DNA from: Heloderma charlesbogerti
Lineage: Eukaryota > Chordata > Lepidosauria > Squamata > Helodermatidae
Direction of reading: 5' to 3'
DNA: 64,000 nucleotides
Assembly: GCA_026122225.1 (NCBI GenBank)
Contig: JANEZZ010001902.1
Coordinates: 1,116,001-1,180,000 of the forward strand
The notes beneath the pieces are model-generated. The model ran no database searches and was not told where the DNA came from. It worked only from the letters and a program-made list of their open reading frames with translations. Both the position numbers and the translations under genes were made by a program. This document shows, piece after piece, positions 11,132-23,513 of the stretch; position 1 is the stretch's first letter; every line of letters begins with the position of its first letter.

Positions 11132-13501
11132 ATGGAGGACTTCAATTTCCCTGATATTTGTTGGGAGACAAATTCTGCAAAACATGGCCCCTCCAGGAAA
11201 TTCCTGACTTGTGTGTCGGATAACTTCCTCCTACAGAAAGTAGAGGAAGGAACTAGAGGATTGGCTGTCCTTGACTTGATCCTAACCAACAGACATGACT
11301 TAGGGGATAAAGTAGTCAAATGCGTACCCTGGATTTTAGGAAAGCTGATTTTAATAAACTCAGAACAATGATAAGTAAGGTCCCATGGCAAGCGACTCTA
11401 ATGAGAAAATGAGTCCAAGATGGGTGGGAGCTTTTACAAAAGGAAATTCTCAAGGCACAATTACAAACAATTCCAACAAGAAGAAAAGGTGGAAGACACC
11501 AGAAGAAGCCAATGTGGCTTCACAAGAAGCTTAGAGATGACCTGAAAACAAAAAAGCACACATATAGGAAGTGGAAAGAAGGCCAAGCAACAAAGGAAGA
11601 GTACAGGCAGGGAGCACAGAATGGCAGGGATGGCATCAGGAAGGCTAAAGCTGAGAATGAGCTGAGGTTAGCGAGGGATGCTAAAGGCAACAAAAAGGCT
11701 TTCTTCAGCTATGTGCATAGTAAAAGACAGAGGAAATAAATGATGGTTCAGCTATTAAATAAGGATGGCAAAATGATAACAGATGACAAAGAAAAGGTAG
11801 AGTTGCTCAATTCCTACTCTGGCTCAGTCTTCTCCCAAAAGAGGATCTATGACCCCCCTGGCAAAGATGAAGTACAGGCTGAAGGGGCAGGATTGCAGCT
11901 CGAGATTGATAGGCATATGTTCAAGGAACACCTCATTACTTTGAATGAGTTCAAATCTCCAGGGCCAGATGAACTGCACCCTAGAGTAATAAAGGAACTG
12001 GCAGAAGAACTCTCAGAACCACTGTCTATTCTCCTTGAGCAATCATGGAGGACGGGGGAAGTGCCAGATGACTGGGGGAGGGCTAATGCTGTCCCTATCT
12101 TCAAAAAGGGTAAAAAGGAGGAACCTGGGAACTACAGATCAGTCAGTCTGACATCAATCCCAGGGAAAATTCTGGAGCAGATGATAAAGCAATCCATCTG
12201 TAAGTACCTTGAAAATAATGCAGTGATTACTCAAAGCCAACATGGATTTGCCAAGAACAAATCCTGCCAGACAAAACTGATCTCATTTTTTGATGAAGCC
12301 ACCTCCCTTGTGAACTGTGGGAATGCTGTAGACATAATGTACCTCTGTTAATTTGGTACTGAAAAGGCTTCAGCAAAGCTTTCGACAAAGTGCCCCATGA
12401 TATCCTGATGAGCAAACTAACTCAAAGTGGGCTAGATGAAACAACGATCCGGTGGATCCACAGCTGGCTACAGAATCAGACTCAAAGAGTGCTTCTCAAT
12501 GGGATCTTCTCAAACTGGGGAGAGGTAACAAGCGGGGCTCAGTCCTGGGCCCAGTGCTCTTCAACACTTTTATGAATGACATGGAGGAGGAGGTGCAGGG
12601 AATGCTGATCAGATTTGCAGATGACACAAAATTGGGCGGGATAGCTAATACTTTGGAAGACAGAAACAAAATTTAAAGTGATCTTGATAGACTGGAGTGC
12701 TGGGCTGAAAACAACAGAATGACATTTAATAGGGATAAATGCCAAGTTGTGCACCTAGGAAAAAGAAACCAAATGCACAGTTACAAGATGGGGGATACGT
12801 GGCTCAACCACACTACAAGCGAGAAGGATATTGGAATTGTTGTACATCACAGGCTGAATATGAGCCAACAATGTGATGTGGCTGCAAAAAAGGCAAATGC
12901 TCTTTTGGGCTGCATTCATAGAAGCATAGCTTCCCAATCCCGGGAAGTACTAGTTCCCCTCTACTCAGCACTGGTTAGGCCTCATCTGGAGTACTGTGTC
13001 CAGTTCTGGGCACCACACTTTAAGAAGCATGCAGACAAACTGGAGAGGGTTTAGAGGAGGGCAACAAAGATGATCAGGGGACTGGAAACAAAGCCCTATG
13101 AAGAGAGACTGAAAGAACTGGGCATGTTTAGCCTTGAGAAGAGAAGACTGAGGGGAGATATGATAGCACTCTTCAAGTACTTCAAAGGTTGTCACAGAGA
13201 GGAAGGCCAAGATCTCTTCTCGATCATCCCAGAATGCAGGACACGGAATAATGGGCTCAAGTTACAGGAAGCCAGATTCCGGCTGAACATCAAGAAAAGC
13301 TTCCTGACTGTTAGAGCAATATGACAATGGAACCAATGACCTAGGGTGGTGGTGGGCTCTCCCACACTGGAGGCGTTCAAGACGAGGCTGGACAGCCATC
13401 TGTCAGGGGTGCTCTGACTTGGATTCCTGCATTAAGCAGGGGGTTGGACTCGATGGCCTTGTAGGCCCCTTCCAACCCTACTATTCTATGATTCTATGAT
13501 A
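11132..13501 (+). mobile_element. Outer CR1 LINE, 3' part (endonuclease end, RT, 3' UTR)
   Basis: It resumes exactly where 6620 stopped, with [12 protein letters not shown], then [13 protein letters not shown], the RT region 11740-12351 (SPGPDELHPRVIKELAEEL, AVPIFKKGKKEEPGNYRSVSL, QSQHGFAKNKSC), VPHDILMSKL at 12390, RFADDTKLGG near 12610 and the C-terminal block to about 13330. It has several frameshifts and stops. The 3' end at 13480-13501 carries the CR1 attctatg microsatellite. Confidence 0.92.
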
Positions 13502-15245
13502 AGATATGACTGTGTGTGCTACAAGGTATAAATGTGCAAGAGGGATATAGCATCACCATGATGGGATTGTATTGATATGACATGAGGTGCAGATCTGGCC
13601 CGAATGTGTCACTATCTGATCACCATCTCGTTGCGTGGTTTATGTAATAATCGCAGTTCATGCTCTGCTGCTCTCTACTGGTCCCCACAGGTGTCAGGAA
13701 CCAGTGAGGTCCTGCAGTGCACTCAACAACAGCAGACATTTCCCAGAGGAGAAAGGTACTCTGCCATTTTCCAGGGCAACTCTACTTACTTCTAGCTGTA
13801 CATTACAGTGTGCAATTTGAAGTCACTGACTATTGTGTTTTTCTCTATGACTAGCATCTCTCTTAGTGGAACAGATTCAAATATCATAGAGGAGGGAAAT
13901 GAAACCCAGGCGGCAGAAACTAAGTTGCCATTTAAAAATATCACTATTGGTTTTTCATGTGCAACTTGTCCTGCATGCCTGCCCCTCACAGCCCCAGCAC
14001 ATCATGCCTGACAGTCATAAACCCCTTAATTGGGCAATTCTCTTAGTCTCAGTTTCCCCACCTGATTGTTTTGAGAGTGAATGTGATAAAGCGTTCCATG
14101 ACTAATGAACAAGTTGTTTCAGTCACAAATAGAATGCAATTGTTGCTAAACAGATCAAACCATGACCCTCCATCTAGAATGGTTTTTCACAAAGGACTTC
14201 ATTCTCATGTAGTGGCACTTCCAAACAAATTATGCCCCATATGTATACTAAGGTGGTTTAAGCACTGGGGTTTTTGACATGAGGAATTTATCATGTGCTC
14301 ATCATTCCCTACTCCCATTTTTTATGGGTTCAGTAGACGATGCTGTGACCCATCAGTTTCACCTCTGTGTCTAACCAGCACTTTCAGTAATTTCTTTTAG
14401 AGGAGGGAAAATGCAGCATTGAATTATGAAAATGAAAGAAAGTGCGATTTCCTCCTGTGTATTTGCACTATTTTGCTACAGCACAGTGCCACCTAGAGGT
14501 TATATAGCAGAAAAGCAGGAAAGGATATACTCCTCATGGAAGGCTCAGATCTCAATTCTGCGGCAAAACCTAAAGTAAAAACAGCTGATTAACAGCATCT
14601 TGTAGAAAAGCTCACTGTGTGAGGCCTTTACGCACTGTTAATTACCTTTGAAATGATCTTCAAGGTCTCCTGAATTACACCATTCAAATTTACTGGACTT
14701 CAACACAGTCACATATCTGGGTCACTCACATTCTTGTACCCACACTTAGTCCTCTATCCAAGATCCTCTACCTTCCCTGTATAGAGAGGCTATTCACATC
14801 TACTGAATTTTACCCAAACCCAAAAGTGCTCCTCCTGAACCTCACTACAGAAGTATAATTTTAAAACACACAAACCCTAAACAGCCTGGATCCTAAGGTA
14901 AATGAATGGTATGTTTCTTATCTCCTTCTCCCCGCTCCAGCTGCGAGGGCATCCCCCCCCACACACACACACCAAAGCTTCTCTGGAAGCCAGTTTGGGG
15001 CAACTCCCTTTTCATCCAGCAATCCCTCAATGGCCACATTGGTCAAGGGGTCCTCTCTGACCCTCCCGACAGGTTTGGGGGGCACAAAATGGTGCAGACA
15101 GGAGGGAGAATTGTAACACTAGTCATTACAATTTACATCAGGAAGTAGCCAACAGGTGCCCAGGACTCTCACACAACCATATTGCACAACAGCAAGGGAT
15201 GCACTATCTGGGAGGAATAGTTCATTTTCTGATAAGGTAAACGTT
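13502..15245. other. Unannotated stretch
   Basis: No gene or confident repeat. Short open frames show no recognisable domain. There is a small C/CA-rich tract near 14952-14974. It is the downstream flank of XK in XK's direction of transcription. Confidence 0.5.
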
Positions 15246-15249
15246 GTTG

Positions 15250-15312
15250 TTGTTCAGTCGTTAAGTCGTTAAGTCGTGTCCGACTCTTTGTGACCCCATG
15301 GACGCACGCCAG
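15250..15312 (-). mobile_element. Bov-B 3'-end scrap
   Basis: Only about 60 bp of the Bov-B 3' end (on the minus strand, ccatggggtcac, agtcggacacgac and the aac repeats). The gttaagtc tract is duplicated. This is an extreme 5' truncation. Confidence 0.75.
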
Positions 15313-18300
15313 GAAATTCTGGGGAAATGGTGATATCCTCACGACAAAAACACAGCCATGACAGAAGAAAAAGACTAAAGTTGTGTGCAACAAATAGGAA
15401 ATTCACATTACCCTTGGGCAGGATATTGCTAGGTTTTTGTTTGTTTAGAATTCCCCTTCTCCCCCTCCCCTGTAGTTCTCTAAACCACAACTTTCCTGTG
15501 TTCAGACTGACGTTTTCAGACTTCCTACAACTTCTCCATCCTGCTCTATACCTGTCTACATTAAGGTCAACTCTTGCCACCACACACTCTTGGGCTTAAC
15601 CCATATTAGATTAAAAGCTGACAATGGAATAAGCACATTCATACTTCAAAAGCAGAATAAGTCTTAAATGTTTGCATTCAACTGAAAAAACATGGAATAG
15701 AAGCAACATCCAATGACCAAGGCACCGCTGAGAGAGTGAGAGAATAGCAGCACAATTCTATACATATCTACTCAGAAATAAGTCGTATTGAATTCAATGG
15801 GGCTCATTCCCCAGGTGAGTGGGTACAGGACTGCAGCCTGAGCGGAATGTTAAGTAGACCCCCAGCAGATAAATGGCACCATAAGAAGCCATCAATGAAG
15901 AAGATGAATATTTTTGAAATATATCTGAGAGTCAGTGCAGTTTTGTCAATGGGATGCTATAGTTGACTTTCAGCCATGAACTTCATTGGATGGTCTTAAG
16001 CAAGCCCACTACTTCTCAGATCCATTTTCCTATCTGAGCAGCATACCAAATTATTTAAAAAGCATATTAATAACATGATATCCAGAAACTTGATGGAATT
16101 TAAAATCAGACAGGTTGGACGTATATCATTTGATGCCTTATGTCTTACCACTCCCCATCATTTACAGTAACTGTTATTAATTCACCCTTTTTTCCTGTCA
16201 TTTGTTCCCTTTCCTTTGCTTTTGGAATTTCCAGCATGTCTTGCCAGGTCAATAGACACACTATATGCACAGTTCAGTGAGACACTTAATCTGTAACCTA
16301 GCTAGGAAGAAAAGTAGGTCAAAGCAAGGAATGTCATGAATTGGTTCATAAGATATCAACAGACTACAGGAGGAAGAAAAGAAGCAGCACCAACATATTG
16401 CAGGGAGTGATTGCCATGTATCATGTGGTTCAATGCTAACCATGAGGAAAGAGCGCCCCTTTGTGGACTGCAAGGGTTTTTTGTACACATTTCTAAAACC
16501 TGGCTTTGGAAACTACTTTACTTACCAAAGACGCAAAAATGCATCAGAATATTTGGAAAGTTAGAGGGAAGTCTGGCATCCAGGGAAGTCTGGCATCTAT
16601 CTGTGGGAGGTTCGCAGGATCAGTGTGTTGGAACTGTTTCTGGAACAGTGCACACATGAAGACAATTGTGCCTGGCACCTTAGAGAAAAGATAATATCTG
16701 AAATACAGCTGAGAGGTCAGCTTTTAAATACAAAGTGAACCAATTAAGGAAACATCCCAATGGCAGCTTTTTTTACCTCGAAGACTGGTGTACATAAAGG
16801 AAAGCATGGTGCGGACTAATTGAGTATCTTGAAAAAAGCACACAGTATGTTATTTGTTTCCAGGCTCGGTGTGCAAATCTGGGAGTGCTGGCATCACAAC
16901 TGCCTTGGGGCAGCAGTAACAAAGTGAACTGACAGGTTTGACAGCGGGGCCTAGGAGCTCCCCATCAAGAAGAATTAGGGAAAGGAGGGGAGAGAGCCCA
17001 GCCGCACTGACAGCTGGGAGTTACCAGTTGTGGTTAGAGGGTGGATTCAAGTCCAAGCCTGTCTTTAGCCCTATTCAGGCATTCTAAAACTTAGTAAACT
17101 GTCCTGTGGGAAAGAAGAGGACAAAGGAGACAGGAGCAGGCAAAGGGAACATCAGGGCCTGCTCCAGTTGGGCTGCCCCCCCCCCATGATGAGAAGGGAA
17201 GCAGGGCCAAAAATCAGTATTCAAAGTCATGTGGCGAGCCTCCATGGACAGAGAAGGCTCTCCCCTTCAGAAAGTCACATTTCGGTTGCCCTCCACATGC
17301 AGAGGGCAACCGAAATAATGATGGAGGTGTACAGGACTAGCGTGCTCCCCTTTCTCATGCATTTACTTTACTCAGTTTTGGAACAACTGAATAGATTTCT
17401 TGTCCCACACATATCTACTTGCATAGTATTACCCTTTAAATGACCCCAGGGTTGGAATTAGTGTAGCTAGGGAGCGTAGCAAGTCTGTTTCTTTTGTTTC
17501 CGAGTACATGTTCTGTATGTTGATCCATGTTTCCCATCTGTAACCCCTGTTTTTTTGCCTGTGAATAAATTAGCCCTATTTTGAATATTCAGTGAATCCT
17601 GTAGAAATCTTTCTCACAGGCCTCCCCCACTGGTATTCAGGTTTATAAAGATTAAGGGTGCTCCCAGCCCAGCCAGGGGAACATGGCAAACAGGGGCATG
17701 GCGGGAGTAATACTACCTGAGCAGACCTTGGGTATAATTAGTTATTTATTAATATTGGGAGAGCTTTCTAAGGCATAAGGCATTGGCACAAGTTACAGGT
17801 AACAACAACCAAATAGTAAGAAAAAAATCTGCTAAATTTTAGTTGGACTTTGAGTATTGTTTGTTCAGCTAAAGGTAATATTTACTTGGGGATATTATCT
17901 GCTAAAGTGAGGTTATTTCATCTGTTCCTGCAGAAGTTACTGCTCTAAAGAAACTCAAGTGTTTCTTAGGTTGTACAATTATTACATTTACATTCCTGCA
18001 AAGCTATTCTTCTTCAGTTACTTAAACTACATTGTGGTCCTCTGAGATTTTGAAACTGCCAAGGAGTGTATTTCTCATTGGTGGTTAACTTTTTAGTTCA
18101 ATTTGTTTCTGTTAGCCTAGCAGAAACAGGTGTTGCATGCACGGATTTAACACATAACTGTTGGCAGCTTGTTTTTGCAGTGCTAACGCTATAAATGCCT
18201 GTATCAAGAAGTCAGTCTTAAAATTTACCATCACTCTCTGTAGTAATGGCACTTGGTGAATAAAATCCTGGGTGCTTAACCTTTGTATTTTATAGCTTGG

Positions 18301-18479
18301 AATTTGTTATTTATATGAGTCCTGAATCCTAAGAGGCCTGGATCAGGGTTTGATGCTCATTTGCAGGACAAGTGCAAACCACAGCTTGCTGGTTCAGATA
18401 AGATGACAAATTACAGTTTGTCAAAAAACAGTTAGTAACTAATTACTCTGAGTGTGTAGGGAAGAGAGCACACACACAA
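15313..18479. other. Unannotated stretch with one small hairpin repeat
   Basis: Apart from a hairpin repeat at 15749-15845, I see no gene or named repeat. A C-run near 17178 and a plus-strand AATAAA near 17564 are isolated. Non-coding by appearance. Confidence 0.45.
15749..15845. repeat. Hairpin repeat, CAATCCTATGC family
   Basis: The halves are diverged inverted copies, with tactcagaaataagt paired against ggtgagtgggta. It is the same family as 21367-21460, 45070-45165, 53898-53990 and 57000-57093. Confidence 0.6.
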
Positions 18480-18540
18480 GTTAGCCACTGTGGGAAACAG
18501 GAAGCTTAGTCTGATCCAGCAGGGCTTTTCTTATGCTCTT
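18480..18540 (+). mobile_element. CR1-like LINE 3'-end scrap
   Basis: Contains tctgatccagcagggc and ttcttatgctctta, the last bases of the LINE also seen at 58920-58985 (plus) and 43511 (minus). Confidence 0.6.
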
Positions 18541-18837
18541 AAATCCGAGACTTAAGCACCAAACTGAGGTGTCAGTTTGGACAGCACAGAATCCAAGCAA
18601 CACAACAGCTTATTGGCTGAGCACATGTTGGCTGAACGCATCTAAGTTCACCTGTTTGATCTTCAGTATCTCCTGTCTGAAAGACTTAAGAGTCACTTCA
18701 TATGCAATAGTTTTCCTACATAAAGATGATCCCAATGTAAGAGAACTCCCACATATGAAGCAGACCTAATTAAAACTGAAGATGTTTTCACAGATGATCT
18801 TGCTTACTTTGGGTTTATAATAGAAAAGGTAAAATAC

Positions 18838-19488
18838 TAGGGATGGGGGAGAATTTCTCCCCGAAACTTCGGGGGGCTGAGTGCCAACGCAGAAATTCTC
18901 CGCCCCCCCGCCCCCCCCCCCCCGGGATGGGACTTACCTTTCACGAATGTCGCTCCTGGCGGCGGGTCCCGGCGGTGGTTCGGCAGGTCTTCGTCAGGGG
19001 CGGGGGCGGCAGCTGGTCTTTCGCGTAAAAGCGCGTACGCTAATGGCGGCCCCCATAGGGAGCCGCCATTCGCGTTCCTTATTTGGTCCCTGTAGTCTAC
19101 GTAAAGATTTACGTAGACTACAGGGACCAAATAAGGAACGCGAATGGCGGCTCCCTATGGGGGCCGCCATTTGCGTACGCGTTTTTTTTTTTAAAGTCAC
19201 CCGTGATAGGCTACGTGACGATTAACGTAGCCTATCACGGCTGACTTTGCAGATCTAGCCGTGATAGGCTACGTAAATCGTTACGTAGCCTATCACGGGG
19301 CTTTTTTTTAAACTTTTCTTTTGAAGTTCGCGGCCGGGGAGACAGGGCGCTTCTCCCCGGCCTGAATTTTGGCCGGGTGAGGCGGGAAGCCTCCCCCCCC
19401 GGCCTGAACTTTGGGGGGAGAAGCAAAGCGCTTCCCCCCACCGCGAAGCAAGCTGCGAGACCAGGTAAGTGACTTTTGTACATCCCTA
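18838..19488 (+). mobile_element. hAT-like palindrome-array element B
   Basis: 651 bp from TAGGGATG to CATCCCTA. Flanks aaaatact and aaaatcca match only 6 of 8 if the TIR is taken as AGGGATG, so the target duplication is unclear. Palindrome order is P2-P3-P2 fused into one 150-bp palindrome at 19032-19181, then P1 (about 19200-19242) and P1 (about 19258-19299). The ends are very GC-rich. Donor-like CAGGTAAGT occurs on the plus strand at 19462-19470, and AAGGTAAGT on the minus strand near 18932-18940, both pointing outward. No transposase. Confidence 0.8.
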
Positions 19489-20027
19489 AAATCCATGATA
19501 ACCAGAAAGCTCATTTGCATTACAAATCACTCTGTCTACTTTCTCTTTCATCTGAAAAACAATAGGATATTAATCTAATAGCAGCAAGGAGGTGTGAAGT
19601 TGATTTAAGCCCTGTCTCTGAAATTTGTCTTTTTCACTAACTCCTTCCCCCGGTTTGTCGGAGAATTCTGCCTCCTTGGAGAATATCAGTCAAAACGTTC
19701 CCCTTTCAATTTTGCTACCGGCAAATAAAGAATTATGGGAAGCCATTTTTGGCCTCAGTTTTTATTTCAGGCACAATTAAAACAAATTTACAGTAAACAG
19801 AGGTCTAGGATGAATGTGATTAGAACTAGTAATCTCCCTAAACCCATTTCCACCCTGTACCCTCCACCCCTTTCCCTCTCCATTTTCCAAGTGTCAATTG
19901 ACAAGACAACATTTCAGTTTTTGGCACACGCATCCCACCCCCTCAACTGGAATTCCATGCTCCCCCTTCAACTCTCCCTCCCACTTACCTTACATGCCAT
20001 ATTCCAAGCAATCTCCTCTCCTCCAAA

Positions 20028-20711
20028 CAGGGCTGGGTCGAAGACATTTTGCTGCCTGAGGAAAAGAGAAGATGGCGCTCCCTTGCTCCGCTCCATGTAC
20101 AAAAGCCAACTGGACTGGCAGCTGAATCTTACTTCAGCACTGGTGATGGGCTGCCATCCTCCACCACATTTGAGGACAGCAGGCTAGCTTAGGGGGCACA
20201 TGGCCACAGGTCTTGCAGGGACACAGTGCTGGCACTTTGGATTAGCAGGGATGCTGATGTCATCTGCCACCCTACTCGGAAATCCCTGTTCCCTCTGAGC
20301 TTAGCTGCAATACTCACAGTAGCTGGGTGGAAATGAATTTTCTCAGGAACAATATATAGTTGTGAGCGATCGCTGTTGTAATGCAAAGTATTTTGGGGTG
20401 GCCTGGTCTTGAATGGGCAATTCACACCCAACAGCTTTATAAAAGACCTCCTCCTGGTGGTGATGGAAACTGCTAGAACTGGTTTGTTGATATGGATCAA
20501 GACAGCTGCCAGCATTTTTGGCCACTCCGTGGGGGTGTGGCTATGGGGAGAGTCATGATGAGTGCCTGCACTTCCAAATTTACCACTATACCACTCTAGA
20601 GAAGACTGCGTGGCAAACACAGCTTTGCCTCCAACACCATGCTGCCAGCCTCCACCCACCAGCATCTGCCACCTGAGGAGGTGACTTTGCTCTGCCTAAA
20701 GGTGGGGCAAA
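20028..20711. mobile_element. Possible hAT-type non-autonomous element
   Basis: The left end CAGGGCTGGGTC followed by attttgctgcctgagg, and the right part with ccacctgaggaggtg and gcctaaaggtggggc, resemble a common reptile element whose copy at 36878-37072 has perfect 8-bp target duplications. No clear duplication is seen here and the right edge is uncertain. Confidence 0.35.
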
Positions 20712-20756
20712 ACCCAAACATGTACATACAGCAACTTCACTCCAGAGACCAGTAAT

Positions 20757-20762
20757 TTTATT
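20757..20762 (-). promoter_or_regulatory. Candidate XK poly(A) signal
   Basis: TTTATT on the plus strand reads AATAAA on the XK strand, about 1.9 kb after the stop codon. Another AATAAA lies near 19760, giving about 2.9 kb. Human XK has a long 3' UTR, so either is plausible. No transcript evidence is available. Confidence 0.2.
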
Positions 20763-21223
20763 CTGGGAGCAAATCAGATATAAAACAAGAATATCAATTC
20801 TTTTGGAATAATATTATTAGGAAAAAAAATGGTGGCTACACATGCACAGATGAGATAACAGTATTATATTAGATGTAAAGGATAAAATGGCGTACCAATT
20901 TGTCATGCTAGCATACAAGCATTCTTGCCTGCTGGTCCTGCCTGCGACACAGTTGTACTGTTCAAGCACTTTGAGAGGCTGCTGGTCGTACCAGCCTGGG
21001 AATTGGGTTGAAGACAGCACTGTTTATGCATGTTTCAATAAAAACTGGAGGCACAGCAGAACAGTTCCACCCCGCACCAGCTAAGCACAGTATGACGTTT
21101 AGCTGCCGTGGTGCAGACAATTGTCAGCACTTTGCCCATGAATGCAGATCTTTGTTATTGTTAAATAATTTCTATAGAACTGTTTCAGTGTATTAAGGTG
21201 CTATACAATTCTAACTTCATTTA

Positions 21224-21630
21224 TCTTCATCGTAACCCTGTGAGGTAGGTAAGTATTGGGACTGGGACTGGGAAACTCTAGTTCAAATCCCCGGCCAGCT
21301 GTAAAAATTCGCTAGGCAGCCTTGGGCAAGTTTCTCTGACATACTGTGCGGAGTGATTGGTGGCTAAGGGTGCAACCCTATGCTACTTTCCTGGAAGTAA
21401 GACTCATTGAACACAGCAGGACTTACTTCTGAGTAAACATGTACAAGATTGCTCTGTAAATCACCACTGAGCAACTTGGAGGAAGAGGGAAATACAGAGG
21501 GTGGTAAACAGCTAAAGATAATGACTTGTTCAAAGCCCACCTAATGAGCTTTTGCAGCTAACTGGACTTTGAACCAGGTTCTCCCACGTTGTTGAAATCC
21601 AACTGCCAAATCCACTGTGCCACCCTGGCC
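21224..21630. repeat. MIR/L2-like ancient repeat split by a hairpin repeat
   Basis: aaccctgtgaggtaggta and, further on, gacttgttcaaagcccacc with tttgaaccaggttctcc are the classic MIR/L2 3' motifs. A hairpin repeat of the CAATCCTATGC family sits inside at 21367-21460. Confidence 0.55.
21367..21460. repeat. Hairpin repeat, CAATCCTATGC family
   Basis: gcaaccctatgc at the left, and gtaaacatgtacaagattgc as the inverted right end, around a ggaagtaagactcattg core. Confidence 0.65.
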
Positions 21631-22680
21631 TCTGCTTTTAGGATCTAACTTCATTTTAAAATAATAATTCTAGCAAATGATCTCTCTCTATTTCTTTTCT
21701 TTTTTTTTCATTTTAAGGAGTAGCAGAAGGTTTGACTTGATGGAAATATTTATATAAAACAGCAGGTATTGATCCTAAGACATTGCTAACACTTACTTTC
21801 AATGAATTAACACTTGGTTAACTACTGCTAATAAATGCCATTTCCATTGTACCTCTCCGCCAGATCTTTCTCAGCACTGTACAAGGCAGAAACACAATTA
21901 ATCAAGGCAATCTAATACAACAGCAACAAAGCAAACCTAAAAACAAAGTCTTTAGGGTGCCTTTTGGAAAGAGATGATAGCTACAACACTTTGAAGGACA
22001 ATTTGGCAGGGTTGTGCCAAATGCCTGAATTAAGCAACTATGTTCTTTTTGCACATTGTGCTCTGGATTCAGAAGCCCCCAGTTCCAATCCAGACAATCC
22101 GGATGACATTGTATCATATGTAACACAGAGACACTTGGCATGGGAGGGGGGGAGTCCAGTCTGTATAATGTTTTAATGCACAGCCTAACCCATGATGCTC
22201 TGATGCCCTTTTCCGTTGATCTGTTTCGCTCCTTGCATGAAATAAAGAGTTCCGTGGGTTGGCTGCTTTGTCATCACATTGTCTTTTGTTTCATGACTTG
22301 GGGGAGGCTCCCTGGGATGACATTTATGAACCCCCCACTCTAAAGTCAATGCCCACTGAAGTGTATTGTCCAGAAAGGAGGCCCTCTGTAATAAACGACC
22401 AGCATTCCAATTATCTTTGCACTTTCTGAACAATCAAACCAGCATTGCAACAGCTTGCCAGGGCAACATGCTTCCTGTCATGAAAAGCAGAGGGGCAATT
22501 TTGCACCTACATTCGTGCAAAATTGCTGGGTTGCATAAATCTACAACCAACTGTTCAGACATATTGCTAGGCATAAACCTGACTCAGAACTTCCCCTTCA
22601 ACAGTAAAATGAGCCACAAAGGTCTTGAAGGGAGTGATCACTGGCTTTATGTAGTACCTCCTTGACATCAGATACCTGCT

Positions 22681-23513
22681 CTAGGCATTGGAAGAAACAC
22701 TTTGGTGGGCATTTCCATTGTGGGAGTCATTTGTCTTGTAAGCAGCCCCCTGTGCATCATTTTCAGTATCCTCTAGGGATTTCAAGTCTGCCTTTTCCAC
22801 AGAGGTGCTAGACGTAAGAGGTTTGCAGATGTAGCAAAATAACTTGAAGCACAGCACCAATCCTTCTGAAATATTGGATGAAAAGAGCTTTTTGCATGGG
22901 TGGCAAAACTGGTAGAACACAAGCATAAAAAGGACAGCTATGCAATAGCCAATCAGCAGCTGCAAGAACAGCATTGGGGCACATACATATGTGTAGACAT
23001 CGGTCTTGTATAGATACCACATCAGCAAGAGAAAAGCATTCTCCAGGAACCTCAGGATGTAATACGACGCCAGTCGGCACCAGTTTTGGGATTTGTCAAT
23101 TAAATCAGAATCATTAAGCTTGAGCTGCACAGCTGACCAGCAAAACATATTGATACCAGCATACAGGAAGGTGAGAAGGCATAAGACAATGGTGGTGCCC
23201 ACTTTGCTCAAAGCCTTCTCTATATTTTCTGGCAAAGTACACTTGCTTTGCCAGAAGAGAATCCATGGGTGAAAGAAAAAAGCAAAGAAATTCACAAGCA
23301 CCACAGGAAGGGTCCAGATTTGAAGGACTGAACTGAAGAGGACAAGGACGATCACCCTCGTTGCAATCTCAAAGCTTCTCCAGAGGAAGATGCAGAGGTA
23401 GGCAGCAGGTTTCACACTGACATCATAATCATCATACTTGATCTTAATGGCCAGGATGTTGCAGCGCAGCGCTCCATAGACAATGGACAGGAGAGAAAGG
23501 GCCATGAAGATAC
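22681..23513 (-). CDS. XK: XK coding exon 3 (residues 170-446, stop TAG)
   Basis: The acceptor ttttctcag is followed by GT, which completes Ser170, then [13 protein letters not shown]. This exon codes for most of the membrane domain, including [19 protein letters not shown], the [10 protein letters not shown] segment and the [10 protein letters not shown] stretch with Cys347. The cytoplasmic tail is poorly conserved and ends in SVSSNA. A methionine a few codons into the exon and an upstream in-frame ATG in intron 2 both give open reading, but the splice phase and homology identify 23513 as the exon edge. Confidence 0.97.

Larger units (their letters stand above)
19489..22680. other. XK 3' flank, presumed 3' UTR and downstream DNA
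   Basis: Immediately downstream of the XK stop on the minus strand. It contains a possible hAT-type fragment (20028-20711), a MIR/L2-like stretch (21224-21630) and a hairpin repeat. No further coding exon was recognised. The extent of the mature 3' UTR is unknown. Confidence 0.5.

Noticed and set aside
20189..20665. 158-codon minus-strand frame
   Set aside because: No domain, and it lies within a presumed hAT-type fragment.
1..22680. CYBB exon 1 downstream of XK, as in mammalian order
   Set aside because: No frame matching the CYBB start was recognised; it may lie outside the window.
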